In this document: positions 1 to 7,324 of the stretch, in pieces
Layout: each line of letters begins with the position of its first letter
How positions within the stretch are numbered: the first letter of the stretch is position 1
Source of the DNA: Sphingomonas sp. UBA4766
Lineage (GTDB): Bacteria > Pseudomonadota > Alphaproteobacteria > Sphingomonadales > Sphingomonadaceae
Reading direction: 5' to 3'
DNA length: 14,022 nt
Assembly (NCBI GenBank): GCA_002403415.1
Contig: DHHS01000155.1
Location: 11,094 to 25,115, forward strand
The notes under the pieces: generated by a model
What the model saw: only the letters and a program-made list of their open reading frames with translations
What the model was told of the DNA's origin: nothing
Database searches by the model: none
Position numbers and translations under genes: made by a program

Positions 1-2
1 AC

Positions 3-503
3 GATGACTGGTTGTGGGGCGGGGACTTGGCGGCGATTGAACAAACGCTGATCCACGGCATCCGACACCCCGGTGATGACGCGACACGGGCCTCGCAAAT
101 GCCCGCCTTTGGCCGCGACGGCATCCTGACCGCCGCACAGATCGCCGATGTCGTCGCGCATGTCCGCACCTTGTCGCGGCAAGAGGGCGCATCGGCGGCG
201 TCTGCGCGGGGCAAAGGTCTGTTCGCGGCCAATTGCGCAGTCTGCCACGGCGATGGCGGCATGGGGAACCGCACCCTCGGCGCGCCCAATCTGATCGACG
301 GCATCTGGCTTTACGGCGGAGACCGCGCCGCGCTCACCCAGACCATCGCAAAGGCGCGCTACGGCATCATGCCCGCATGGAAGACGCGGCTTGATCCGGT
401 GACGATCAAGATGCTTGCGGTGTATGTCCACACACTGGGCGGCGGCGAACGCGCGCCAGCTCTCGCGCTCCAACAGGCCGCCAACAATGTCCAGCCCCGC
501 TGA
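3..503 (+). CDS. ccoP: cbb3 cytochrome c oxidase dihaem subunit CcoP (C-terminal part, start outside window)
   Basis: The reading frame is open at the left edge, so this is the C-terminal 166 residues or so of CcoP (FixP), the membrane-anchored dihaem c subunit that passes electrons to the cbb3 oxidase core at the periplasmic face. The end of the first cytochrome c domain is visible, with its Met ligand in the MPAFG segment (about 100-115). A complete second domain follows: haem-binding CAVCH at 234-248, then the NLIDGIWLYGG stretch and a Met ligand in YGIMPAW (about 361-380). The first CxxCH and the N-terminal membrane helix must lie upstream. The stop overlaps the start of ccoG by 17 bases, so the two are almost certainly cotranscribed and part of a ccoNO(Q)P-GHIS cluster. 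The family call is secure; only the missing 5' part limits it. Confidence 0.95.
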   Translation, partial: DDWLWGGDLAAIEQTLIHGIRHPGDDATRASQMPAFGRDGILTAAQIADVVAHVRTLSRQEGASAASARGKGLFAANCAVCHGDGGMGNRTLGAPNLIDGIWLYGGDRAALTQTIAKARYGIMPAWKTRLDPVTIKMLAVYVHTLGGGERAPALALQQAANNVQPR

Positions 504-1974
504 TCTCATCGATCACGAGCCGTTTTTCGAAGCGCGCCGCAAAGTCTTTCCCAAGGCAGTGAACGGCGCGTTCCGGCGGTTGAAATGGATCATCATGGCG
601 GTGACGTTGACCATTTATTACGTCACGCCATGGCTGCGCTGGGATCGCGGGCCCTATGCGCCCGACCAGGCGGCGCTGGTCGACATCGCCAATCGCCGCT
701 TTTACCTTTTTCAGATCGAAATCTGGCCGCATGAATTTTACTACGTGGCGGGCATGCTCATCATGGCGGGCATTGGCCTGTTCCTGGTAACCTCTGCCGT
801 CGGGCGTGCGTGGTGCGGCTATGCCTGTCCGCAAACGGTGTGGACCGATTTGTTTGTCCATATCGAGCGCCTGATCGACGGCGATCGCAACGCGCAATTT
901 CGATTGGAAAAAGCACCCTGGGGACCAACCAAGACCGCCCGTCGCGTCGCCAAGCACACCGCATGGCTCTTCATTGCCATGGCGACGGGCGGCGCGTGGA
1001 TATTCTACTTCGCCGATGCGCCGACGCTCGCGCGCGCGCTGTTCAGCGGCACCGCGCCCTTTGTTGCCTATGCAACGGTCGGCGTGCTGACCTTCACCAC
1101 CTATGCGCTCGGCGGGCTGATGCGCGAGCAGGTATGCATCTACATGTGCCCATGGCCGCGGATTCAGGCGGCAATGATGGACGAACAATCGCTTGCCGTT
1201 ACCTACAAAGACTGGCGCGGCGAGCCGCGCGCCAAGGGACTGAAGCGCACTCATGACGTGAGCGCGCTTGCCGACAATCCCGATACGCGGATCGGCGATT
1301 GCATTGACTGCAACGCCTGTGTCGCGGTGTGCCCGACCGGCATCGACATTCGTGAAGGGCCGCAAATCGGCTGCATCACCTGCGGGCTGTGCATCGATGC
1401 GTGCGACGAAATCATGGCCAAGGTCGGCCGACCGCCCAAGCTGATCGGCTATGCAACCGAAGCCGATGCCGCGATCGCCCGCCAGGGCGGCACCCCGGTC
1501 GACGCGCTGCGGCGATTGTTCCGGCCGCGCACGCTGGCGTATTCTTGTGTGTGGGGTGCGATTGGTCTGGCGATGCTGTTCGCGCTGGGCAATCGCACCC
1601 GGCTCGACCTGTCGGTGACACAGAACCGCAATCCCGAATGGGTGCGCCTTTCCAGCGGCGACATTCGCAATGGCTATATCGTCAAGCTGCGCAATATGGA
1701 GCAACGCCCACGCACGCTCGAGCTTGGGATTAGCGGGCTGGCAGGGGCGCGGCTGTGGCGCGATATGGGCGACCGCGACGCCAGCACCGCCACGCTGCGG
1801 GTCGATGTGGGCGCGGACCAAGTGCGGCCGGTGTCGGTCTTTGTCGCAGGCCCGGCGGCGGGGGCTGAGCATCACGACATCACCTTTACCGTGCGCGCGA
1901 TCGATGCCGAGGGCGCAACCGCCCGCCAGACAAGCCGGTTCAGCCGCCCCGCAATTGCAGGAGCTGCACAATGA
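487..1974 (+). CDS. ccoG: CcoG (FixG/RdxA) membrane ferredoxin-type cbb3 oxidase assembly protein
   Basis: The protein has 495 residues from the ATG at 487. That start gives the expected MSSPADLIDHEPFF N-terminus; an upstream in-frame ATG at 415 lies deep inside ccoP and is less likely. Membrane helices are visible near residues 35-55, 85-105, 155-180, 190-205 and 340-360. Cysteine pairs C110/C114 and C217/C221 sit in the characteristic CGYACPQTVW and CIYMCPWPR motifs. Two [4Fe-4S] ferredoxin motifs follow, C272/C275/C278/C282 and C296/C299/C302/C306. The C-terminal 130 residues match the Ig-like FixG domain. CcoG homologues act in cbb3 assembly, and in Rhodobacter capsulatus CcoG has been described as a cupric reductase that makes Cu(I) for the oxidase. 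The ATGA junction with ccoH implies coupled translation. Confidence 0.96.
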   Translation: MSSPADLIDHEPFFEARRKVFPKAVNGAFRRLKWIIMAVTLTIYYVTPWLRWDRGPYAPDQAALVDIANRRFYLFQIEIWPHEFYYVAGMLIMAGIGLFLVTSAVGRAWCGYACPQTVWTDLFVHIERLIDGDRNAQFRLEKAPWGPTKTARRVAKHTAWLFIAMATGGAWIFYFADAPTLARALFSGTAPFVAYATVGVLTFTTYALGGLMREQVCIYMCPWPRIQAAMMDEQSLAVTYKDWRGEPRAKGLKRTHDVSALADNPDTRIGDCIDCNACVAVCPTGIDIREGPQIGCITCGLCIDACDEIMAKVGRPPKLIGYATEADAAIARQGGTPVDALRRLFRPRTLAYSCVWGAIGLAMLFALGNRTRLDLSVTQNRNPEWVRLSSGDIRNGYIVKLRNMEQRPRTLELGISGLAGARLWRDMGDRDASTATLRVDVGADQVRPVSVFVAGPAAGAEHHDITFTVRAIDAEGATARQTSRFSRPAIAGAAQ

Positions 1975-2426
1975 CCCGCCCCTTTACCGGCTGGCACATG
2001 CTGAGCATCATGATTTTGTTCTTTGCGGTCGTCATTGCCGTGAATGTCACGATGGCGCGCTATGCCGTCGGAACATTCGGCGGCGCAGTGGTCGACAACA
2101 GCTATGTCGCAAGCCAGCGCTTCAATGGCTGGCTGACGCAGGGGCGTGCGCAAGCGCGGCTGGGCTGGCGGATTGCGGCGGCGGTGGGACCGGGCGGGGT
2201 GCTGCGCATCACCGCTGTCGATGCACGCGGCGCGCCGATCATCGGGCGCATCGCCGTCATCGCGCGCCACCCGCTTGGCCGCGCGCCCGACCGCGCGGTC
2301 GCGATGGCGGCGAGAGGGCAAGGCTTCACCGCCAGCGCCTCGTTGCCTGCCGGACGCTGGCAATTGCTGATCGTCGTGCACGCGCATGGTCGCGCCGCCC
2401 GCTTTGAAGCCGAAGTCCGCGCATGA
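1971..2426 (+). CDS. ccoH: CcoH (FixH) cbb3 oxidase assembly protein
   Basis: This 151-residue protein has one N-terminal membrane helix (about residues 9-30) and a soluble, probably periplasmic domain. The segment after the helix, with GTFGG, VVDNSYVASQRFN and W, is the FixH signature region. FixH/CcoH interacts with CcoN and helps stabilise or assemble cbb3 oxidase; it is not itself catalytic. The start overlaps the ccoG stop (ATGA at 1971-1974), and its stop overlaps the ccoI start in the same way (2423-2426), so the assembly genes are translationally coupled. Nothing looks broken. Confidence 0.93.
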   Translation: MTRPFTGWHMLSIMILFFAVVIAVNVTMARYAVGTFGGAVVDNSYVASQRFNGWLTQGRAQARLGWRIAAAVGPGGVLRITAVDARGAPIIGRIAVIARHPLGRAPDRAVAMAARGQGFTASASLPAGRWQLLIVVHAHGRAARFEAEVRA

Positions 2427-4552
2427 ACGTCGCCACTGGCATCGCCGCCGCCCCCCTCGCCGAGAGCCGCATCGCGGTGGAGGGGATGCGCTGTGCGGGC
2501 TGCATCGCCCGGATCGAGCGGGCGCTGGGGACGTTGAGCGGGGTTGCAAGCGCGCGCGTCAATTTCGCCGCGCATTTGGTTATGGTGCACCACGCAACCG
2601 ATCTAAGCGCGGACGCGATCAGCGCCACCATCGAACAACTTGGCTTTCGCGCGCATGCGGTGCGCGAGGAAGTCGCCTCTGCGGCCCATGACGAAAGCCG
2701 GTCGTTGGCGAAGGCCACCGCCGTGGCGGGCTTTGCCGCGATGAATGTCATGCTGCTCTCGGTCGCGATCTGGTCGGGAGCGGAAGGGGCGACGCGGGAT
2801 TTGTTCCACTGGCTGTCGGCGCTGATCGCGCTGCCCGCCATTGCCTATGCCGGGCGGGTGTTTTTCATCAGCGCGGCCCGCGCGCTGCGCCGGGGGCACA
2901 CCAATATGGACGTGCCGATTTCGATCGGTTTGCTGCTGACTACCGCGATGAGCCTGTATGAAACCGCAACTGGCGGGGCACACGCCTATTTCGATGGCGC
3001 GGTGATGCTGTTGTTCTTCCTGCTCGGTGGGCGGTTACTCGACAGCATGATGCGCGCGCGTGCCGCCGATGGCGTGACCGCGCTGCTGCGCCGCATCCCC
3101 GACAGCGCGACCGTGATCGCCGGGGATGGCCGCACCATCACCCTGCCCGTCGCCCGCCTTGTCCCTGGCGCGCTGGTGTTGGTGGCAGCAGGCGAGCGGA
3201 TCTGCGTCGATGGCGTGGTCGCATCGGGCACCGCGCAGGTCGATCGCGCGTTGGTGACGGGGGAAAGTGTGCCCGAAAAGGTATCGCAAGGCGACCAGGT
3301 GCTTGCCGGCACCATCCCGGTCGACGCACCGCTGACGGTGCGCGCGACCGCGATTGGCGCGGACACCATCATCGCCGAAATCGCACGCATGATGGAAAGC
3401 GCGGGCCAGGGCAAGTCGCGCTATGTCCGCATCGCTGACAGGGCAGCGCGGCTTTATGCGCCCGTCGTCCACAGCCTTGCCGCGCTGAGCTTCATCGGCT
3501 GGCTGCTCGCAGGGGCGGGGGTACATCAATCAGTGATGATCGCGGTCGCCGTGCTCATCATCACTTGCCCCTGCGCACTGGGACTGGCGGTGCCGATTGC
3601 CCAGGTGGTCGCGTCCGGCGCGCTGATGCGCCGCGGGGTGCTGGTCAAGGATGGGGCCGCACTGGAACGGCTGACCGAGGTGGACACAATTCTGTTCGAC
3701 AAGACCGGCACCGTGACGATGGCCGGGTTGAAGCCGATCGGCGGCCTGCCCGATGATCCGGCGGAGCGCTGTGCCCTGATCGCGCTTGCTCGTGCGAGCA
3801 CCCATCCGCTCGCACGGGCGATCGCCGATGGGCTGGGCGCGATCGAGGCAGCCGACGCAATTGACCTGCGCGAGCAGCCCGGCATGGGCTTGGTCGCCGT
3901 AATCGACGGCAAGCCGGCCCGGCTTGGTCGCCCCGATTGGGTTGGCGTGCCTGCCGGTGAGGTGCAGACGGCAACCGCCTTTCGCTGGGGCGACCGTCCG
4001 GCGCGGCTGATCCGCTTTGCCGACACGCTGCGCGCTGATGCTCCGGCCGCCATGCCACGGCTGAAGGCGATGGGGTTTGCCCCGATTCTGGTGTCGGGCG
4101 ATCGCTACGCGCCGGTGGCAGCGATCGCGGCACGGCTGGGCATTATGGGCGTTGCGGGCCTGTCGCCTGCCGCCAAGTTCGCGCTGATCGAGCGGCAAGC
4201 CGCGGCGGGCAAGCGCGTACTAATGGTCGGCGACGGGCTGAACGATGGCCCCGCACTCAAGCGCGCCCATGCCGCCATGGCACCCGCCACCGCGAGCGAT
4301 GTGGGGCAACTTGCCGCCGATCTGGTGTTTTTTGGCGAGGAGCTTGGCGCGGTCCCGACCGCGATCATCACCGCGCGACGGACTATGGCGGTGGTGCGCC
4401 AGAATTTTGCGCTGGCGATCGGCTATAATCTGCTTGCGGTGCCGCTGGCAATTGCAGGGCAGGTCACGCCGCTCATCGCGGCCATCGCCATGTCGGGATC
4501 ATCGCTGATCGTAGTGGCCAATGCACTGCGCCTGGCGCGTGCCGCGCGGTGA
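2423..4552 (+). CDS. ccoI: CcoI (FixI) copper-transporting P1B-type ATPase for cbb3 oxidase
   Basis: A 709-residue heavy-metal P-type ATPase. In order it shows an N-terminal metal-binding domain with MRCAGC (C24, C27); several membrane helices between about 95 and 205; the actuator TGES at 279-282; the ion-binding CPC at 382-384 in a membrane helix; the phosphorylation site DKTGT with D426; a Ser-Thr-His-Pro segment typical of the P1B nucleotide domain near residue 460; and the hinge GDGLND at 603-608 (D604, D608). In the family CcoI exports Cu(I) across the membrane to supply CuB of cbb3 oxidase; it is a slower CopA2-type pump and not a detoxification pump. Position between ccoH and ccoS separates it from CopA. 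The next gene starts within its stop codon. Confidence 0.96.
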   Translation: MNVATGIAAAPLAESRIAVEGMRCAGCIARIERALGTLSGVASARVNFAAHLVMVHHATDLSADAISATIEQLGFRAHAVREEVASAAHDESRSLAKATAVAGFAAMNVMLLSVAIWSGAEGATRDLFHWLSALIALPAIAYAGRVFFISAARALRRGHTNMDVPISIGLLLTTAMSLYETATGGAHAYFDGAVMLLFFLLGGRLLDSMMRARAADGVTALLRRIPDSATVIAGDGRTITLPVARLVPGALVLVAAGERICVDGVVASGTAQVDRALVTGESVPEKVSQGDQVLAGTIPVDAPLTVRATAIGADTIIAEIARMMESAGQGKSRYVRIADRAARLYAPVVHSLAALSFIGWLLAGAGVHQSVMIAVAVLIITCPCALGLAVPIAQVVASGALMRRGVLVKDGAALERLTEVDTILFDKTGTVTMAGLKPIGGLPDDPAERCALIALARASTHPLARAIADGLGAIEAADAIDLREQPGMGLVAVIDGKPARLGRPDWVGVPAGEVQTATAFRWGDRPARLIRFADTLRADAPAAMPRLKAMGFAPILVSGDRYAPVAAIAARLGIMGVAGLSPAAKFALIERQAAAGKRVLMVGDGLNDGPALKRAHAAMAPATASDVGQLAADLVFFGEELGAVPTAIITARRTMAVVRQNFALAIGYNLLAVPLAIAGQVTPLIAAIAMSGSSLIVVANALRLARAAR

Positions 4553-4698
4553 CGGTGCTGGCGCTATTGGTGCCGGTGGCGCTGGGGCTGGGGCTGGCCG
4601 GACTGGCGGCATTTTTCTGGGCAACGCGATCTGGGCAGTTCGAGGATCTGGAGGGTGCCGCACTGCGCGTCCTGATCGATGAAGATGAGCGGGATTAG
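4549..4698 (+). CDS. ccoS: CcoS cbb3 oxidase maturation protein (GTG start)
   Basis: A 49-residue protein with a GTG start that overlaps the ccoI stop (GTGA at 4549-4552), the same coupling used along this operon. It has a single hydrophobic helix (about residues 3-24) followed by FFWATRSGQFEDLEG, the CcoS hallmark, and an acidic tail ending IDEDERD. CcoS is a small single-pass membrane protein needed for cofactor insertion (haem b and CuB) into the oxidase. The gene is short and lacks ATG, so it is easily missed in automatic annotation. It ends 7 bases before the convergent fnr-type gene, with no terminator hairpin in the gap. Confidence 0.93.
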   Translation: MTVLALLVPVALGLGLAGLAAFFWATRSGQFEDLEGAALRVLIDEDERD

Positions 4699-4705
4699 GC
4701 GCTTA

Positions 4706-5419
4706 TCACTCTGCTGCGTCGGCCTGCGCCTCCAGTGCCGCCCGGTCGCGGATGGTGACGGTGCGCAGGCCGGGCAGCGCAATTACCCCGGCGGCGCGTA
4801 GCCGGGTGAGCTGGCGGCTGACTGTCTCGATCGTCAGGCCGAGCAGTTCGGCAATCTGACCGCGCGACAGCGGGAGGTCGAACGTCACCGGCCCGCTTTC
4901 CACCGCGCGGCATCCCGCCGAGCCGACCCGGTCGGTCATGTCGAGCAGAAACGCCGCCACCCGCTCGGTCGCCGAACGCCTGGCAAGCGACAGCATCCGC
5001 CCGCGCGCATCCTCCAGCGCCGAGAAGGTGCGCTGGAGCAACAACCGCTCCATCCGCACATGATCGTGGAGCACCGCCTCAAACTTCGCGCGGGGGAAAA
5101 CGCACAGTTCCGCGTCAGTCAGCGCGGTCACCGTGAAACCCGCACGCTCGGCATAAAGCCGCCCAACAAAATCGGCGGGATAGAGCAAGCCCACCGTCTG
5201 CTCCCGCCCGTCGCTGGTCGACGCCGACAGCTTCAGAATCCCGTCGAGCAGATTAGCGCAGATGATGCTCTCATCGCCCGACCAGATCACCGTTTCGCCG
5301 CGCGCTACCTTGCGCCGCGCGCCAATGCTGTTCAGCGCGACTAGTTCATCATCGCTCAGCGCCCCGCACAATGCGCGATCGCGCACCGCGCATTCGGTGC
5401 ATACCCGAGTAGAGAGCAT
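4706..5419 (-). CDS. fnr: Crp/Fnr-family oxygen-responsive transcription regulator (FnrL/FixK-like)
   Basis: The 237-residue protein starts at ATG 5419, preceded by a GAAAGG ribosome-binding site. It has an N-terminal cysteine cluster (C7, C10, C18, spaced CX2CX7C), a cyclic-nucleotide-binding-type beta-roll with a further cysteine C106, a long dimerisation helix near 121-160, and a C-terminal winged helix. The recognition segment carries ETVSR (E198, S201, R202), the pattern that reads TTGAT half-sites in Fnr. The four cysteines fit an oxygen-labile [4Fe-4S] cluster, so this is more like Fnr/FnrL than cysteine-free FixK. It is expected to activate the cbb3 genes and hemN under low oxygen, which fits its neighbours and the Fnr box at 7092-7105. 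Cluster binding is inferred from spacing only. Confidence 0.9.
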   Translation of the reverse strand: MLSTRVCTECAVRDRALCGALSDDELVALNSIGARRKVARGETVIWSGDESIICANLLDGILKLSASTSDGREQTVGLLYPADFVGRLYAERAGFTVTALTDAELCVFPRAKFEAVLHDHVRMERLLLQRTFSALEDARGRMLSLARRSATERVAAFLLDMTDRVGSAGCRAVESGPVTFDLPLSRGQIAELLGLTIETVSRQLTRLRAAGVIALPGLRTVTIRDRAALEAQADAAE

Positions 5420-5440
5420 TGCAACCTTTCCGGCCTTTGC

Positions 5441-5459
5441 CCGGGCGTTGATCGCCCGG
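5441..5459. promoter_or_regulatory. GC-rich inverted repeat in the fnr leader
   Basis: Perfect 7-bp arms CCGGGCG (5441-5447) and CGCCCGG (5453-5459) surround a TTGAT loop, about 22 bases upstream of the fnr start codon on the minus strand. The transcript would form a stable hairpin just upstream of the ribosome-binding site. It could modulate expression, or be a weak attenuator between the 73-residue gene and fnr. The TTGAT matches only one Fnr half-site, so this is not a full Fnr box. Confidence 0.35.
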
Positions 5460-5470
5460 CCCCCGCGACT

Positions 5471-5501
5471 GTCATAGCGCGGGAAGCGACCGTGTCGTCA
5501 A
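5471..5501 (-). promoter_or_regulatory. weak candidate promoter for fnr
   Basis: On the minus strand TTGACG (5501-5496) is followed after 19 bases by TATGAC (5476-5471), about 55 bases upstream of the fnr ATG. The -35 is good, the -10 fair, and the spacing is longer than ideal. It could drive fnr separately from hemN. It is offered only as a candidate. Confidence 0.25.
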
Positions 5502-5510
5502 GGGGGGATG

Positions 5511-5732
5511 TCATAACATCGTGTCATCTTCAGTGGTCCGGCGCATGCAAAGCGCATGGCACCCGGCGGGGCAATCGCGCCGCTCCCGCTTCCCCATCGG
5601 GACGGGCAACCGGACCGTTCGCGACGGATCGCCGCACACTGCGACCATCACGCCGCCGGGGGTATGCACTGGCGCGCCTGTCCAGCCCATCGCAATCGAG
5701 GCGATGATGGCAAACAACGCACCGCTGCGCAT
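5511..5732 (-). CDS. small cysteine-containing exported or membrane protein of unknown function
   Basis: This 73-residue protein starts 2 bases after the hemN stop, so it is very likely cotranscribed with hemN and upstream of fnr. I do not recognise a named family. A short hydrophobic segment (residues about 4-18) after MRSG looks like a signal peptide or membrane anchor. The rest is polar, with C33 in VCGDPSRTV and a compact cluster C54-X3-C58-H59-X2-C62 followed by RR and an acidic end. The cysteine/histidine cluster could bind a metal or form disulfides in the periplasm; with copper-oxidase and haem genes around it, a role in metal or haem handling is possible but only inferred from position. 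An overlapping minus-strand frame (5530-6102) is a hemN shadow. Confidence 0.6.
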   Translation of the reverse strand: MRSGALFAIIASIAMGWTGAPVHTPGGVMVAVCGDPSRTVRLPVPMGKRERRDCPAGCHALCMRRTTEDDTML

Positions 5733-5734
5733 CG

Positions 5735-7057
5735 TCAGATCGCGCTGCTGAAGCGGGTCGCCGAAGCGACACGATAAGGGTCCAGTGCGGCGGCGATCGC
5801 CCGAGCATAGGGCAAGCCATGCGGGTCAATCGCCAGCGCCTCCCCCTCCCACCGCGCCAGCCCGGCGGCGACATAACGCGCCAACCGTTCGGCCACCACG
5901 CCCCGCCCCGGTAGGCGTGCCAGAGTCGCGCGCCCCTGACACAGCAAATGTTCGATCGCGCGGCCGATCGCCTGATCCGCTGCCGAGCGTGCCCAGCCGC
6001 GCTCGACCGCAAACTGGCCATTGGCGATGCGCAAATGGTATCGACCGGCGTTCTTTTCATTTTGCAGCAGCCAGGCGGGAAACTGGCTGATTGCCGATGC
6101 ACCCAGCCCGATCAGGACATCGGCCTGATCCTCCGTAAAGCCCTGAAAATTGCGGCGCAGCGTGCCCGACGCAGCGGCTACCGCCAGCGCGTCCTGCGGC
6201 ACCGCGAAATGGTCGAACCCAACGGGCACGAATCCATCCCGGGTCAGCCGTTGATAGGCGAATTCCGCCTGGGCAAAGCGCGCCACCGCATCGGGCAGTG
6301 CCGACGCATCAATCCGCCGCTGCCGCGCAATAAGATGGGGTACATGTGCGTAGCCGAATACCGCCAGCCGTTCCGGCGCCATCGCGGTCGCCGCGTCAAG
6401 CGTAGCCGCCAGCGTGCGGACATTCTGCCCTGGCAAGCCATACATGAGGTCAAAATTGAGCGAGGTCACGCCTGCTGCTCGGAGCAGCGCCACCGCTGCT
6501 TCGATCATCACATGGGGCTGGACCCGGCCGATCGCCGCCTGAATTTCGGGGGCAAAGGTCTGCACGCCAAGACTGACGCGCGTCACCCGGTTGCGGCGCA
6601 GCGCATCGGCCCAGGGTTTGGCAAAGCCGCGCGGATCAACCTCCACCGACACGACCGGATCATCGAGCCGGAACGCGCGCGCCAGATGCGCCATCACCGT
6701 ATCGAAATCGCCTGGATCCAGCGCATTGGGACTGCCCCCGCCCCAGGCGATGCGCCGCACCCGCCCGCGCCCGCCCAGCGCGACCGCCACCTGCCCGATC
6801 TCCTCGATCAGACGCTGGAGATAGGCCTGCACCCGCTGCGTCCGGTTGGCCGCGCCGGTATTGCACCCGCAATACCAGCACAGTTCCTCGCAATAGGGGA
6901 TGTGGAGGTAAAGCGAGACCGGCTGATCCGCGCTCACGCTGGCCAGCGCTTCGCCCATCGCGGCCGGACCGATCGTGCCGTCAAATTCGGCCGCGGTCGG
7001 AAAGCTGGTGTAGCGCGGCACCGGCGTCGCCAACAGGTCGGGGAAATACGGCCACAT
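5735..7057 (-). CDS. hemN: oxygen-independent coproporphyrinogen III oxidase HemN
   Basis: The 440-residue protein starts at ATG 7057, giving MWPYFPDLLATPVPRYTSFP, the usual HemN N-terminus; an open frame continues 48 codons upstream but has no HemN-like sequence. The radical-SAM cluster motif reads YCEELCWYCGC with C56, C60 and C63 as [4Fe-4S] ligands, C65 next to them as in HemN, and the GGGSPN motif near residue 120 follows. HemN converts coproporphyrinogen III to protoporphyrinogen IX in the cytoplasm by a SAM-dependent, oxygen-independent reaction, so haem can be made at low oxygen. This supports the haem-rich cbb3 oxidase encoded next door. An Fnr box lies about 41 bases upstream of the start codon, and an inverted repeat overlaps the start. 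Length is close to family norms. Confidence 0.95.
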   Translation of the reverse strand: MWPYFPDLLATPVPRYTSFPTAAEFDGTIGPAAMGEALASVSADQPVSLYLHIPYCEELCWYCGCNTGAANRTQRVQAYLQRLIEEIGQVAVALGGRGRVRRIAWGGGSPNALDPGDFDTVMAHLARAFRLDDPVVSVEVDPRGFAKPWADALRRNRVTRVSLGVQTFAPEIQAAIGRVQPHVMIEAAVALLRAAGVTSLNFDLMYGLPGQNVRTLAATLDAATAMAPERLAVFGYAHVPHLIARQRRIDASALPDAVARFAQAEFAYQRLTRDGFVPVGFDHFAVPQDALAVAAASGTLRRNFQGFTEDQADVLIGLGASAISQFPAWLLQNEKNAGRYHLRIANGQFAVERGWARSAADQAIGRAIEHLLCQGRATLARLPGRGVVAERLARYVAAGLARWEGEALAIDPHGLPYARAIAAALDPYRVASATRFSSAI

Positions 7058-7074
7058 GCAAGGGACCTTGCATG
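7055..7074. repeat. near-perfect palindrome over the hemN start codon
   Basis: Arms CATGCAAGG (7055-7063) and CCTTGCATG (7066-7074) are exact inverted complements separated by GA. The left arm contains the hemN start codon (complement of CAT at 7055-7057). It may be an operator or, in RNA, a hairpin that hides the translation start. It includes the AAGG that would be the only ribosome-binding site candidate. Confidence 0.6.
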
Positions 7075-7091
7075 CACCGAGCACCGTTACA

Positions 7092-7105
7092 TTGACCGAG
7101 ATCAA
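7092..7105. promoter_or_regulatory. Fnr/FixK box upstream of hemN
   Basis: On the minus strand TTGATCTCGGTCAA matches the Fnr consensus TTGATNNNNATCAA at 9 of 10 defined positions; the one mismatch is G for A. Its centre (7098.5) is about 41 bases from the hemN start. Since the cognate-type regulator is encoded in the same window, hemN is very likely an Fnr target. Confidence 0.8.
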
Positions 7106-7276
7106 AATATCGGGCGTGTGCCATCGCCGGGCGGGACAATGCCATGCGCCTGGGCGGCGAGGCCCGCTCATCGGCGCATCGGCTCCACGCCCATCGGACA
7201 ACGTTCGAGCGATACTGCCCTTTTGAAGGTCGACGGTTCACGCAAAGGGGATGGGAGACTCCCGAATAGCGCGCCG

Positions 7277-7315
7277 TTGAATTCAGCGCTCAAATGCGTT
7301 ACATGAATGCTCAAA
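7277..7315 (+). promoter_or_regulatory. candidate promoter and repeat operator of the toxin-antitoxin pair
   Basis: TTGAAT (7277-7282) and TACATG (7300-7305) are separated by 17 bases, a plausible sigma70-type promoter. GCTCAAA occurs twice, at 7288-7294 and 7309-7315, 21 bases apart, or two helical turns. The copies lie in the spacer and just after the -10. Xre-type antitoxins usually repress their own operon, so these may be the operator half-sites. Confidence 0.4.
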
Positions 7316-7324
7316 GGAGCAACC

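Noticed and set aside
406..1971. 521-codon minus-strand frame opposite ccoG
   Set aside because: ccoG on the plus strand has all expected motifs; the antisense protein is Arg/His-rich with no family features, as is common in high-GC DNA.
5448..5459. TTGAT in the fnr leader as an autoregulatory Fnr site
   Set aside because: Only one half-site is present; the following bases belong to the GC hairpin arm.
5948..7306. 452-codon plus-strand frame opposite hemN
   Set aside because: HemN on the minus strand is unambiguous; the antisense frame is low-complexity Arg/His-rich.
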